Source: Salinicola avicenniae
GTDB lineage: Bacteria; Pseudomonadota; Gammaproteobacteria; Pseudomonadales; Halomonadaceae
Direction of reading: 5' to 3'
DNA length: 64,000 nt
Assembly (NCBI RefSeq): GCF_023736115.1
Contig: NZ_JAKQZC010000004.1
Coordinates: 434,001 to 498,000, forward strand
The notes under the pieces: model-generated
What the model saw: only the letters and a program-made list of their open reading frames with translations
Told to the model about the DNA's origin: nothing
The model's database searches: none
Part shown: positions 54,271 through 62,140 of the stretch, in pieces
Layout of the letters: every line of letters starts with the position of its first letter
Position numbering within the stretch: the first letter of the stretch is position 1
Translations under genes and position numbers: made by a program

Positions 54271-55227
54271 CTACTCTTCGAGACTGGATTCGACGGCGGC
54301 CAGGCCGGGTTCGCCGTCGCGGGTGGTGATGCCCTCGAGGAAGGTCGCGACACGCTCGGGATGGTTCTGCAGCCACTCCCGTGCGACCTCGTCGGCGTCG
54401 CGCTCCTGGCGGCTGTAGCCGTCGATGAACGCGCTCTGCTCGTCGGCGGTCAGCACGAACTGATCCAGTAGCTGGCGCAGGTTCGGGTTGGCGTCGGCGA
54501 AGGCCTTGTTGACGATGGTGCGCACGTCGCTGGCCCCGTTGTCCGGACCGTAGACCGCCTCGGGGTCGTCGAGAATGCGCATGTCGTAGGCCGGTGCCAT
54601 CCAGTGCGGTGTCCAGCCGTACCAGACGATCCAGCGCTCGGCGTCAAAGGCAGCATTGACTTCGGACAGCATGCCCGGGGTCGAGGATTCGAGAATTTGC
54701 CAGTCGCCCAGGCCGTAGGTGTCGTTGTCGTGAGCGTCGTTGATGAACTCGCTGACGGTGGCGCCGGATTCGATCGAGTAGAAGCGTCCACCGAACTGGT
54801 CGCGGTGCGCATCGAGGTCCTCTGCACTGTGTATGCCGGCATCATAGACGTAGCCGGGTACGGCGAAGCCCATCTGCGCGCCGGTGACGTTGTTGCCGAG
54901 ATCCACGACCTTGCCGCTGCTGACGGCCTGGTCGTAGCTCTCCTGCTGGGCCGGCATCCAGCCGCCGAGGAAAATATCGCTATCGCCGGTCTGCAGGGTC
55001 TGGTAGCCCACGGTGCTGCTCAGTTCCTGCACCTCGCTCGAGTAGCCGAGCGCGTCGAGCATCTGGCTGAAGAGTTCGGTCTTGACGGTCACGCCCGGCC
55101 AGGGGGGCACGATGAAGTTGGCGCTGTCCGCTTCGTCCTGTGGTTGGGACTGAGCCTGGACAGCGATCGGGGCAGCGATGGTCAGGGGCAGCAGGGTCGC
55201 TGCCAGGAGCGCTTTGCGCAGTGTCAT
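54271..55227 (-). CDS. Periplasmic substrate-binding protein for quaternary amines (OpuAC family)
   Basis: The 318-residue protein has a signal peptide ending near VQAQS and the OpuAC/ProX fold used for glycine betaine, choline and carnitine. Tryptophans that would cage a trimethylammonium group are visible in PPWPGV, GGWMPAQ and IVWYGWTPHWM. No ABC permease or ATPase gene is adjacent, so it must use a transporter encoded elsewhere, as known for the Pseudomonas CbcWV system with its separate binding proteins CaiX, BetX and CbcX. It is the third gene of the minus-strand operon after tmpA and tmpB, 40 bases downstream. Carnitine and trimethylammonioethylphosphonate are both plausible ligands. 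Confidence 0.87.
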   Translation of the reverse strand: MTLRKALLAATLLPLTIAAPIAVQAQSQPQDEADSANFIVPPWPGVTVKTELFSQMLDALGYSSEVQELSSTVGYQTLQTGDSDIFLGGWMPAQQESYDQAVSSGKVVDLGNNVTGAQMGFAVPGYVYDAGIHSAEDLDAHRDQFGGRFYSIESGATVSEFINDAHDNDTYGLGDWQILESSTPGMLSEVNAAFDAERWIVWYGWTPHWMAPAYDMRILDDPEAVYGPDNGASDVRTIVNKAFADANPNLRQLLDQFVLTADEQSAFIDGYSRQERDADEVAREWLQNHPERVATFLEGITTRDGEPGLAAVESSLEE

Positions 55228-55267
55228 GGAGACTCCTTCTCTTATTGTCGGCGTTCGGGGCGTGATA

Positions 55268-55846
55268 TCAGGCTCCCTGAACGCTGGGCAGCCCGGCGCC
55301 ATCGAAGGGCGGGCGTGCGAGTACCCGCTCGAGCATGGGCATGAAGTGCTCGAGCGGCTGGGTATCGTAGTCGGGATCGAACGAGACCTGGTCCCATTCG
55401 TCGCAGAAACGCACGGTGCGCGCGTACGCGGGATGATCGCGATACGCCTCCCGGGCGTGGCGATCCAGGCCGTAGAAGTGGCGGTAATGATAGCCCTGAA
55501 ACAGCTCGTGATGTCGCACCATCCACAGATTCAGTGGATCGACGAAAGGTTCGAGGATCGCGGCGGCTATCTCGGCGTGATTGTCCGGTGCCAGATCGTC
55601 GCCGATATCGTGCAGCAGGGCGCAGACGATGGTTTCCTCGTCGGCGCCGGCGCGTTCGGCGCGGGTCGCGGTCTGCAGGCAGTGCGTGTAGCGGTCTACA
55701 GGGTAGCCGTGGGTATCGCCTTCGAGCCGTTTGAGGTGATTGACCACGCGAGGGACGACGCCCTCGCGATAGTCGCGGAAGTGGCCGTCGATTTCTCGCC
55801 AGTCGTCGGACGTGCTGTGATCGAAGCGGGTGAAGGTGGCGCTCAT
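55268..55846 (-). CDS. tmpB: HD-domain diiron oxygenase, TmpB-like
   Basis: The 192-residue HD-fold protein carries the six-ligand pattern of mixed-valent diiron oxygenases (MIOX, PhnZ, TmpB): H55 in DRYTHCLQTA, H79-D80 in LLHDIGDD, H90, H112 or H113 in VRHHELFQGYHY, and an Asp in CDEWDQVSFD. TmpB splits the C-P bond of (1-hydroxy-2-trimethylammonio)ethylphosphonate to glycine betaine and phosphate. Its start overlaps the stop of the dioxygenase gene upstream (ATGA), so the two are coupled, as in the described tmpAB pair. A plain nucleotide phosphohydrolase is the alternative, but the partner gene argues against it. Confidence 0.72.
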   Translation of the reverse strand: MSATFTRFDHSTSDDWREIDGHFRDYREGVVPRVVNHLKRLEGDTHGYPVDRYTHCLQTATRAERAGADEETIVCALLHDIGDDLAPDNHAEIAAAILEPFVDPLNLWMVRHHELFQGYHYRHFYGLDRHAREAYRDHPAYARTVRFCDEWDQVSFDPDYDTQPLEHFMPMLERVLARPPFDGAGLPSVQGA

Positions 55847-56964
55847 GCGAAAGCCTCCTGCCGGGCGGTAGTGGAACGGCGCAGCACCTCGCGGCGGCTG
55901 GCAGTCGTATCACGGTCAACGTAGCCCTGGCGCAGATGGCGCACGCCCTGGGTCAGGTGGAACGCCGTGCGCCCATGCAGCAGCCGGTAGTTGTCCATGA
56001 TCAGCATCTCGCCCGGCGCGAGCTTGGGCGTCAGTGTCAGCGCCGGCGACGTGATCAGCGCAAAGAACTGCTGCCGCGCGGCGTAGTAGCGCTCCAGGCT
56101 TTCGGGTGGCAGGGCCGGGATGCGTTCAGTGCGATTGTTGTAGCGAACGCGTACCACATTACCGGCGCTGTCGAGCTCGATCAGCGGCCCCTCGCTCTCC
56201 AGATGGGCGCTGTCGTCAACGTAGCGGAAGCGGGTCGGCGTGCGGGTCAGGCAGTCGAAGGCCGCCGGGTCTTGCTGGCGTAGCCGCTCGGCAGCCATGA
56301 AACCGTCGGCGAGGGTACTGTCGCCGCCGCTGTCGGCGTTGCTTAGGCAGTGCAGCCAGATATAGCCGGGGATCGGGTCGCGGTAAGGGTTGTCGGTATG
56401 CGGTTCCAGCCCGCGCTGGGTCATGGTCAGGTCGAACGCCTCGGCGATCGACTTGACGTCGGCAATGCCGCCCCAGTTGGTGCGTCGCAGCGGCCCCAGA
56501 CGGCTGACCAGCGGCAGCATGCCTTCCTCCTCGAGCGGCACGCCACGTACCTTGACAAAGCCGTAGCGCTCGAGCGATTCCAGCATGTCTCGCAGTGCCT
56601 CGTCGTCAGCGACGGCGGCCTCGAAGTCGGCTTCCGGCAGGGTCTCGAGCGAGGCATCCCAGTGCTGGTGCGCGGGTGTCGATTCCGCGGTGATCTCCAG
56701 CGCCTCCAGCGTAAAGCGCGCCTCGTGCCCATCGCTGAACGTTACCGCCAGATGGTGGCCGTCGCAGCCGGCGTCGAGAAGGTGCAAATCCAGGGGTAGC
56801 GCGGCCGCTTCGATCAGGCGCTGCCCCGTGCGTGGATCCAGGGTTTCCGGGTCCGGGGCGCGTTCCCGCAGCCACAGGGCCTGCAGGTGGTGTTCTCGGT
56901 TGTCGTGGACCAGGCGCAGCTGGCGGCCTTCGGTACCGGGGATAATCTCGACGAACGTGTCCAT
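55843..56964 (-). CDS. tmpA: Fe(II)/2-oxoglutarate dioxygenase, TmpA-like (2-trimethylammonioethylphosphonate dioxygenase)
   Basis: The 373-residue enzyme is of the gamma-butyrobetaine hydroxylase family: an N-terminal DUF971-like domain (to about residue 95) and a TauD-like jellyroll with iron ligands H189 and D191 (PHTDNPY) and H330 (YRLLHGRTAF). TmpA hydroxylates 2-(trimethylammonio)ethylphosphonate next to the phosphonate. The call TmpA rather than gamma-butyrobetaine hydroxylase rests on the coupled HD-oxygenase gene and on a second, separate family member at 60794-62047 inside the carnitine genes. The N-terminal zinc-binding cysteines of mammalian BBOX are absent. It starts the operon and is divergent from the GlxA-type regulator. 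Confidence 0.68.
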   Translation of the reverse strand: MDTFVEIIPGTEGRQLRLVHDNREHHLQALWLRERAPDPETLDPRTGQRLIEAAALPLDLHLLDAGCDGHHLAVTFSDGHEARFTLEALEITAESTPAHQHWDASLETLPEADFEAAVADDEALRDMLESLERYGFVKVRGVPLEEEGMLPLVSRLGPLRRTNWGGIADVKSIAEAFDLTMTQRGLEPHTDNPYRDPIPGYIWLHCLSNADSGGDSTLADGFMAAERLRQQDPAAFDCLTRTPTRFRYVDDSAHLESEGPLIELDSAGNVVRVRYNNRTERIPALPPESLERYYAARQQFFALITSPALTLTPKLAPGEMLIMDNYRLLHGRTAFHLTQGVRHLRQGYVDRDTTASRREVLRRSTTARQEAFA

Positions 56965-57059
56965 GGCGGCTCTCTCGAACTCTCGGGTCTGGCACTACAC
57001 TAGGCGGCTTCATCGGTTATAATTTGATTATTCTGGCCGTATTTGTGATGTTATTCGCC

Positions 57060-58064
57060 ATGACCGATCAGCCGACGCCGCAATGGCTCTATCCCCGACC
57101 CGATCTACCGCCGATCCTGTCGCCCACCGAAGCGGATGTCACGGTGAATTTGTGGCTGCTGCCCAAGTTCTCGATGCTTTCGCTTTACGGGCTGCTCGAA
57201 CCGCTGCGGGTGGCCAACCGCTTCGGGCGGCCGCTGTTTGCCTGGCGTCTCTGCTCTGCCGACGGTAATGCGGTCACGGCGAGCAATGGTGTCACCGTGG
57301 ATGTCGACGCAGCGCTGGGCGATGCTGCGATCTTCGACAATCTCTTCGTCATCGCCTCCTACGAGGCCGAGGCGACGGTCGCCGCACCGCAGTGGGCAAT
57401 GTTGCGCCAGGTTGCGGCCCATGGCGGGCTGCTTGCCGCCCTCGATACCGGTGCCTTTATCCTGGCCCGTGCCGGACTGCTCGAAGGGTACGAGGTCGCG
57501 CTGCACTGGGAGAGTCTGCCGGCGTTCGCCGAGGAGTTTCCCGCGCTCAGCGTCAGCGACGCGCGCTACTGCTTTGATCGCCAGCGGCTGACCGGCGGCG
57601 GCGGCGCCTCGAGCCTTGATCTGATGATGGCCTTCATCGAGCGCGAGTACGGGGCGAGCCTGGTCGCGGCGCTGAGCCGGCAGCTCGTGCATGCCCGACG
57701 CGAGGCAGAGGCCGACATCGCCGCACCCGATTACCGCCCCCGTAGCGTGCGGCGCGCCGAATCGATCATGGACGCCAACTTGGCGCAGCCGCTGCCGATT
57801 CCGGAAATCTGTGCGCGGATCGGTCAGTCCCAGCGCCAGCTCAATCGACTGTTTCAGCGCTACTGCGGCGAGACGGCCAAGGGGCGATACCTGTCGCTGC
57901 GTCTCGACCGGGCGCAACAGCTCCTCGCCGACAGCCGGACCAGCGTGACACAGGCGGCGCTGGCGACTGGCTTTCCCCATCTGGCCCACTTTTCCCGTGC
58001 CTATCGAACGCGTTTCGGCGAGACACCTAGCGTCACGGCCAAGCGCGGGCGCATGCCGACCTGA
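57060..58064 (+). CDS. GlxA-type AraC-family regulator (CdhR-like)
   Basis: The 334-residue protein joins a DJ-1/PfpI-like class I amidotransferase domain without catalytic role (residues about 25-190, with LLPKFSMLSLYGLLEPLRVANR) to a C-terminal AraC double helix-turn-helix (about 235-330, ICARIGQSQRQLNRLFQRY and QAALATGFPHLAHFSRAYR). The layout matches CdhR and GbdR, which control carnitine and glycine betaine genes in Pseudomonas. It lies between the divergent tmpA and the carnitine genes and could control either. The ATG giving MTDQPTPQW is preferred over ATGs upstream; TATAAT at 57018-57023 is a candidate -10 box. Confidence 0.87.
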   Translation: MTDQPTPQWLYPRPDLPPILSPTEADVTVNLWLLPKFSMLSLYGLLEPLRVANRFGRPLFAWRLCSADGNAVTASNGVTVDVDAALGDAAIFDNLFVIASYEAEATVAAPQWAMLRQVAAHGGLLAALDTGAFILARAGLLEGYEVALHWESLPAFAEEFPALSVSDARYCFDRQRLTGGGGASSLDLMMAFIEREYGASLVAALSRQLVHARREAEADIAAPDYRPRSVRRAESIMDANLAQPLPIPEICARIGQSQRQLNRLFQRYCGETAKGRYLSLRLDRAQQLLADSRTSVTQAALATGFPHLAHFSRAYRTRFGETPSVTAKRGRMPT

Positions 58065-58119
58065 GAGACGAGCCCGGGATCGCTAGGGGATCACCCTCGA
58101 TATTGAGTGAGCGCTAAAC

Positions 58120-58151
58120 GTCAATTTGGTGGCGTTTAATGTCAACTTTGG
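58120..58151 (+). promoter_or_regulatory. Direct repeat upstream of the BKACE gene, candidate AraC-type site
   Basis: GTCAATTTGG at 58120-58129 and GTCAACTTTGG at 58141-58151 begin exactly 21 bases apart, two helical turns, the spacing commonly found in AraC-type activator sites. The element lies about 100 bases before the BKACE start. Confidence 0.55.
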
Positions 58152-58252
58152 CGATCCGTCACTCCCCACAATGAGGCCATCGTCACGTCCCGAGCGGACG
58201 TGTTCCCCTGTCGCTCGTCGTGCAGTCGGCGAGCTCGGATAGAGAGAGCCTC

Positions 58253-59134
58253 ATGAATCGCGACGTCATTCTGACCTGCGCCGTCACTGGTGCCGGCGAT
58301 ACCGCCGGCAAGCACCCGGATTTGCCGATCACGCCTCAGCAGATTGCCGAGAGCGCCCTCGATGCCGCCCGCGCTGGTGCCAGCATCGTTCACCTGCACG
58401 TACGCGATCCGGAGACCGGTGGCATCAGTCACTCGACGGATCATTTCCGTGAAGTCGTCGAACGCATTCGTGAATCTGACGTGGATGCCGTGATCAACAT
58501 CACCGCCGGCGGCGGCGGTGACCTGTTCCCGGAAATCCGTGACGGCGTGATTCACGGTCTGGAAGGCACCGATCTACAGACGGCCGCCGAGCGCCACCAC
58601 CCCGTGGGCGAGCTCTTGCCGGAGCTCTGCACGCTGGATTGCGGCAGCCTCAACTTCGGCGACATGGTCTATCTGAACACCGCGGACTGGCTGCGCGAGC
58701 ATGCACGTTTGATCCAGCAGGCCGGGGTCAAGCCGGAGCTCGAGTGCTTCGATCTGGGGCATGTCTGGTTCGCGCGTCAGCTGGTCGAAGAGGGGCTGAT
58801 CGACGGCGATCCGCTGTTCCAGCTCTGCCTGGGCATTCCGTGGGGCGCTGAAGCCGACACCGAAACCATGCTGGCGATGCGCAACAAGCTGCCGGCCAAC
58901 GCCCTCTGGTCGGCGTTCGGCATCGGCCGTCAGCAATTCCCGATGGCCGCTCAGTCGATGATCCTGGGCGGGCACATGCGTGTGGGCCTGGAGGATAACC
59001 TCTATCTGAGCAAGGGCGTGTTCGCGACCAACGCGCAGCTGGTTGAGCGTGCCGTGACCATCGCCGAGAACCTCGGCGGCAAGGTGCAGACCCCGCAGCA
59101 GACCCGGGAAACCCTCAAGCTGCGTCAGCCCTGA
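58253..59134 (+). CDS. cdhC: Beta-keto acid cleavage enzyme (BKACE), 3-dehydrocarnitine type
   Basis: BKACE enzymes react a beta-keto acid with acetyl-CoA to give acetoacetate and a new CoA ester; with dehydrocarnitine the products are acetoacetate and betainyl-CoA. The 293-residue TIM barrel shows the zinc-binding HLHVRDPETG near residue 47, INITAGGGGDLF, TLDCGSLNFGD and CFDLGHVWFA. Its neighbours, carnitine dehydrogenase and a small thioesterase in the same direction, fit the caiX-cdhCAB type of carnitine operon. Start after AGAGAGAG. Confidence 0.88.
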   Translation: MNRDVILTCAVTGAGDTAGKHPDLPITPQQIAESALDAARAGASIVHLHVRDPETGGISHSTDHFREVVERIRESDVDAVINITAGGGGDLFPEIRDGVIHGLEGTDLQTAAERHHPVGELLPELCTLDCGSLNFGDMVYLNTADWLREHARLIQQAGVKPELECFDLGHVWFARQLVEEGLIDGDPLFQLCLGIPWGAEADTETMLAMRNKLPANALWSAFGIGRQQFPMAAQSMILGGHMRVGLEDNLYLSKGVFATNAQLVERAVTIAENLGGKVQTPQQTRETLKLRQP

Positions 59135-59232
59135 CAGGGCACAAGAACGCCCCCGCGACGCCTGAAACGGCGTCGCCGTGAGGCGTGCCGCCATCTCGAA
59201 CTCCCCCTTTTCTAACGTTTACCGAGGTCTCG

Positions 59233-60204
59233 ATGAGTACCCCCCAACTTCCCCGCCGGATCGCCGTCATCGGCACTGGCGTCATCGGTAATGGCTGGAT
59301 TGCCCGCGCCCTGGCGGCCGGCTGTCGAGTCACCGCTTTCGACCCCGATCCGCAGGCGCCTGCGCGCACCCGCGCCTTCGTTGAGCGTGCCTGGCCGGCG
59401 CTTGAGCGTCTGGGCCTGGCCGAAGGTGCCGATCCCAGCGCGATCACCTTTGTCGACTCGCTGGCCGCCGCGGTCGAGGGTGCCGAGCTGATCCAGGAGA
59501 ACGTGCCCGAGCGCCTCGAGATCAAGCACGCAACGCTGGCCGAGCTAGATGCGCTGGCCGCGCCGGAGGTGGTAATCGGCTCATCGACCTCCGGGATCAA
59601 GCCGAGCGATCTGCAGCGCGTCTGCAAGACTGCGCCGGGCCGCGTGATCGTGGCGCACCCGTTCAACCCGGTCTATCTGCTGCCGCTGGTGGAGCTGGTC
59701 GGCGGTGAGCACAGCGCCCCCGAGACGCTCGAACGCGCGCGCGGGCAGTATGCGGCGCTGGGCATGCGCCCGCTGGTGGTGCGGCGCGAGATCGAGGGTC
59801 ATGTGGCGGATCGTCTGATGGAAGCGCTATGGCGTGAGGCGCTGCACCTGGTCAATGACGGCGTGGCGACTACCGAAGAGGTCGATGCCGCCGTGGTCTA
59901 CGGCGCCGGTCTGCGCTGGTCGCTGATGGGGACTTTTCTGACGTTCCATCTCGCCGGTGGCGATGGCGGCATGCGCCACATGCTGCATCAGTTCGGCCCG
60001 GCGCTGAAGCTGCCGTGGACCAAACTGGAAGCGCCGGAGCTGACCGACGAGTTGATCGATCGTGTCGCCGATGGCTGTGAGTACCAGGCGGCCGGCCGCA
60101 GCGTCGCCGAGCTGGAGACGCGCCGAGACGCGTTCCTTACCGAGCTGCTCGAACTGACCCAGAAGTACTGGCCGGAAGCCGAAGGGCTCGACGGGCGGAT
60201 TTGA
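59233..60204 (+). CDS. cdhA: L-carnitine 3-dehydrogenase
   Basis: This NAD-dependent enzyme oxidises carnitine to 3-dehydrocarnitine. The 323-residue protein of the 3-hydroxyacyl-CoA dehydrogenase family has the Rossmann motif VIGTGVIGNGWIARAL, the catalytic His in VIVAHPFNPVYLLPLVE near residue 145 and GHVADRLMEALWREALHLV. Size agrees with Pseudomonas CdhA (321). The start chosen, MSTPQLPRR, follows CCGAGG. It sits between BKACE and the thioesterase. Confidence 0.92.
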   Translation: MSTPQLPRRIAVIGTGVIGNGWIARALAAGCRVTAFDPDPQAPARTRAFVERAWPALERLGLAEGADPSAITFVDSLAAAVEGAELIQENVPERLEIKHATLAELDALAAPEVVIGSSTSGIKPSDLQRVCKTAPGRVIVAHPFNPVYLLPLVELVGGEHSAPETLERARGQYAALGMRPLVVRREIEGHVADRLMEALWREALHLVNDGVATTEEVDAAVVYGAGLRWSLMGTFLTFHLAGGDGGMRHMLHQFGPALKLPWTKLEAPELTDELIDRVADGCEYQAAGRSVAELETRRDAFLTELLELTQKYWPEAEGLDGRI

Positions 60205-60221
60205 ACAAAGGAACGGATCTG

Positions 60222-60680
60222 ATGACAGCAACGATGCTGACCACCGAGGTCGCCGAAGCGTGGGTCGATTACAACGGTCATATGAACGATGCCGAGTACG
60301 CTCGCGTCTTCTCGCTGGCGGTCGAGGCGCTGATGGATCGCCTCGGTCTCGACGAGGCGGGGCGCACCGCGCACGGCTACACGATCTACACCCTGGAGAC
60401 GCATCTCTGCTATCGCCAGGAGGCGCATCGCGGCGAACAGCTCGACGTGACGTGCCTGCTCCTCGACAGCGATGCCAAGCGGCTGCATGTGCTCTTCACC
60501 CTGTGCAACGCTGCCGGCGAGGTGCTCGCGACCAGCGAGCAGATGCTGATGGGTATCGATGTCGAGAGCGGCCGGCCGGCGCCGTTTCCTGCCCCGGTCG
60601 TCACCGGTATCGAGGTGTTGCCTCGGGCCGGTGACGAGTGGCCTTCAGCGGCCGGTCGCCGGATCGGCATTCGGCGCTGA
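60222..60680 (+). CDS. cdhB: Hot-dog thioesterase of carnitine degradation (betainyl-CoA thioesterase)
   Basis: The 152-residue protein has the 4HBT-type motif VDYNGHMNDAEYARVFS with the catalytic Asp region and a typical hot-dog fold length. In carnitine operons this gene releases glycine betaine from betainyl-CoA. In some bacteria it is fused to the dehydrogenase; here it is separate, 17 bases after it. I start at MTATMLTTEV after AAAGGA; a TTG 21 bases upstream overlaps the previous stop and is less likely. Confidence 0.88.
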   Translation: MTATMLTTEVAEAWVDYNGHMNDAEYARVFSLAVEALMDRLGLDEAGRTAHGYTIYTLETHLCYRQEAHRGEQLDVTCLLLDSDAKRLHVLFTLCNAAGEVLATSEQMLMGIDVESGRPAPFPAPVVTGIEVLPRAGDEWPSAAGRRIGIRR

Positions 60681-60735
60681 GGGGCCGTCAACTCGGAAGA
60701 TTATCCGCTGCGGCCGCCAGCGGATGATCGACGAC

Positions 60736-60775
60736 AACCCAATCGCCCCGCCGAACTCGGCGGGGCGATTGGGTT
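60736..60775. terminator. Hairpin terminator between the thioesterase and hydroxylase genes
   Basis: AACCCAATCGCCCCGCCG and CGGCGGGGCGATTGGGTT form a perfect 18-base stem with loop AACT, between convergent genes. It has the same loop and build as the hairpin at 54189-54226. Confidence 0.85.
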
Positions 60776-60793
60776 CTGACGCTTCAGCCCGGC

Positions 60794-62047
60794 TCAGGAC
60801 GAGAGCGTCGCCCGGCGCTTGGCGCGCCATAGCATACGTAGCCGCGATCGGGCTTCGTCGCGCTCCAGATAGCAACCCTGGAGCCAGCGGCTGCCGCCCT
60901 GGCTGACGTCGAAGGCATCGCGGGCGTGCAGCAGGCGCCGGTTGTCGAAGATCACCATATCGCCCGGCGCATAGCTGAACCTAAGTGCGAATTCGGGCTC
61001 GCGCAGCAGCCGCTGCAGCGCCATCAGTGCCGCGTAGGCCGGCTCGATATCGTCGAACGGCGCCATCAGCGGTCCGCGCAGGAAGTCGGCGATGCGTACC
61101 TCATTGAAATCACCGTTGGCGTCCAGCTTGATCATCGGATCGAACCAGACATGGTCACTGGTACGCGAGGTATTGGCGTAGCACCAGTGTACGCGGGTGA
61201 GCGTCGCGAAATGCGTGGGGTGGCGTTCGCGCAGCGCAGCGGCCACGGCAAACCCGTCCATCATCACGGCGTCGCCGCCAACCGTGTCGTTCTCCAGGCA
61301 GTGAAGCAGTTGCAGGCCCGGCTGATACTCTCGTGTCGGCAGGTCGACGTGGGGTGGCAGCGCGATCGAGGTGTAGGCGTTGGAGTCCGGATCGGGCTTG
61401 GCGCGCACGTCGAACAGGTGGCCAAAATTGGTCGGTCGCGGCGGTCCGATCCGCCGCGCGATGTTATCGAGACTGCCGGGCTGGGTCGGGAGACCGCGCA
61501 GGCGGACCAGGCCGTCGCGGAAGAGCGTCTCCAGCGCCTGTTCCAGCAGCGGGTCGACATCGGCGACATCGCTCTCTTTGTCCATCCAGCCGGCGGCATC
61601 GAGCGTGGCGGGTTCCTGGCGATCAGCGCCATGCCAAATTTGGGGCGCGACCAGCGGTGCATCGTGAACGGGCGAGTTGTCGTAGTCGTGTGCGCGCAGC
61701 CAGCCGGGATGGAACGAGAGCGTGCGGTTCTCCGGTGCAAACGTCAGCGTCACTGCGCCGTTGGTCTCAAGTCGTGCGTCGGTCAGCGTCGGCCAGTCGG
61801 CGAGGCACGACAGGTCGAGGATTCGCTCGCGGGTCGCCGGGTTGACGGTCGTGTCGTCCGCGGCGTTCTCGCGCAGCCACACGCTGTGGTAGCGGCTGAT
61901 GCGGCCATCCTGCCAGGTCAGCGTCAATTGATGCCGGTCATGACGCACGTCGGCGATGTCGACGTCGACCGGCCAGGCATCGTAGTCCGGCGTCGCGGGC
62001 AGGTCGGCCGCGTCGCGTTCGAGGCGGGCGGTGGAGGGGGCGTTCAT
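60794..62047 (-). CDS. Gamma-butyrobetaine hydroxylase (Fe(II)/2-oxoglutarate dioxygenase)
   Basis: The enzyme makes L-carnitine from gamma-butyrobetaine. The 417-residue protein has the N-terminal DUF971-like domain and the jellyroll with iron ligands H233 and D235 (PPHVDLPTRE) and H374 (RRLLHARDAF). The block LPTREYQPGLQLLHCLEN is closer to bacterial gamma-butyrobetaine hydroxylases than that of the TmpA-like paralogue. It is convergent with the carnitine genes and followed upstream by a second GlxA-type regulator, so it can feed them. The start MNAPSTARLER follows CAGGAG. Confidence 0.85.
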   Translation of the reverse strand: MNAPSTARLERDAADLPATPDYDAWPVDVDIADVRHDRHQLTLTWQDGRISRYHSVWLRENAADDTTVNPATRERILDLSCLADWPTLTDARLETNGAVTLTFAPENRTLSFHPGWLRAHDYDNSPVHDAPLVAPQIWHGADRQEPATLDAAGWMDKESDVADVDPLLEQALETLFRDGLVRLRGLPTQPGSLDNIARRIGPPRPTNFGHLFDVRAKPDPDSNAYTSIALPPHVDLPTREYQPGLQLLHCLENDTVGGDAVMMDGFAVAAALRERHPTHFATLTRVHWCYANTSRTSDHVWFDPMIKLDANGDFNEVRIADFLRGPLMAPFDDIEPAYAALMALQRLLREPEFALRFSYAPGDMVIFDNRRLLHARDAFDVSQGGSRWLQGCYLERDEARSRLRMLWRAKRRATLSS

Positions 62048-62140
62048 GCGGAGCTCCTGGCTGACGGATATCGAAAAGGTGATGTCAGCGTGGCTCAAGC
62101 CCGAGCTGGAGATTTGATACCAATCGACGGATTGTTGCGT

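Noticed and set aside
55268-55846. Ordinary HD-domain nucleotide phosphohydrolase
   Set aside because: The extra histidines and the coupled dioxygenase gene match the diiron oxygenase TmpB, although only an assay can settle it.
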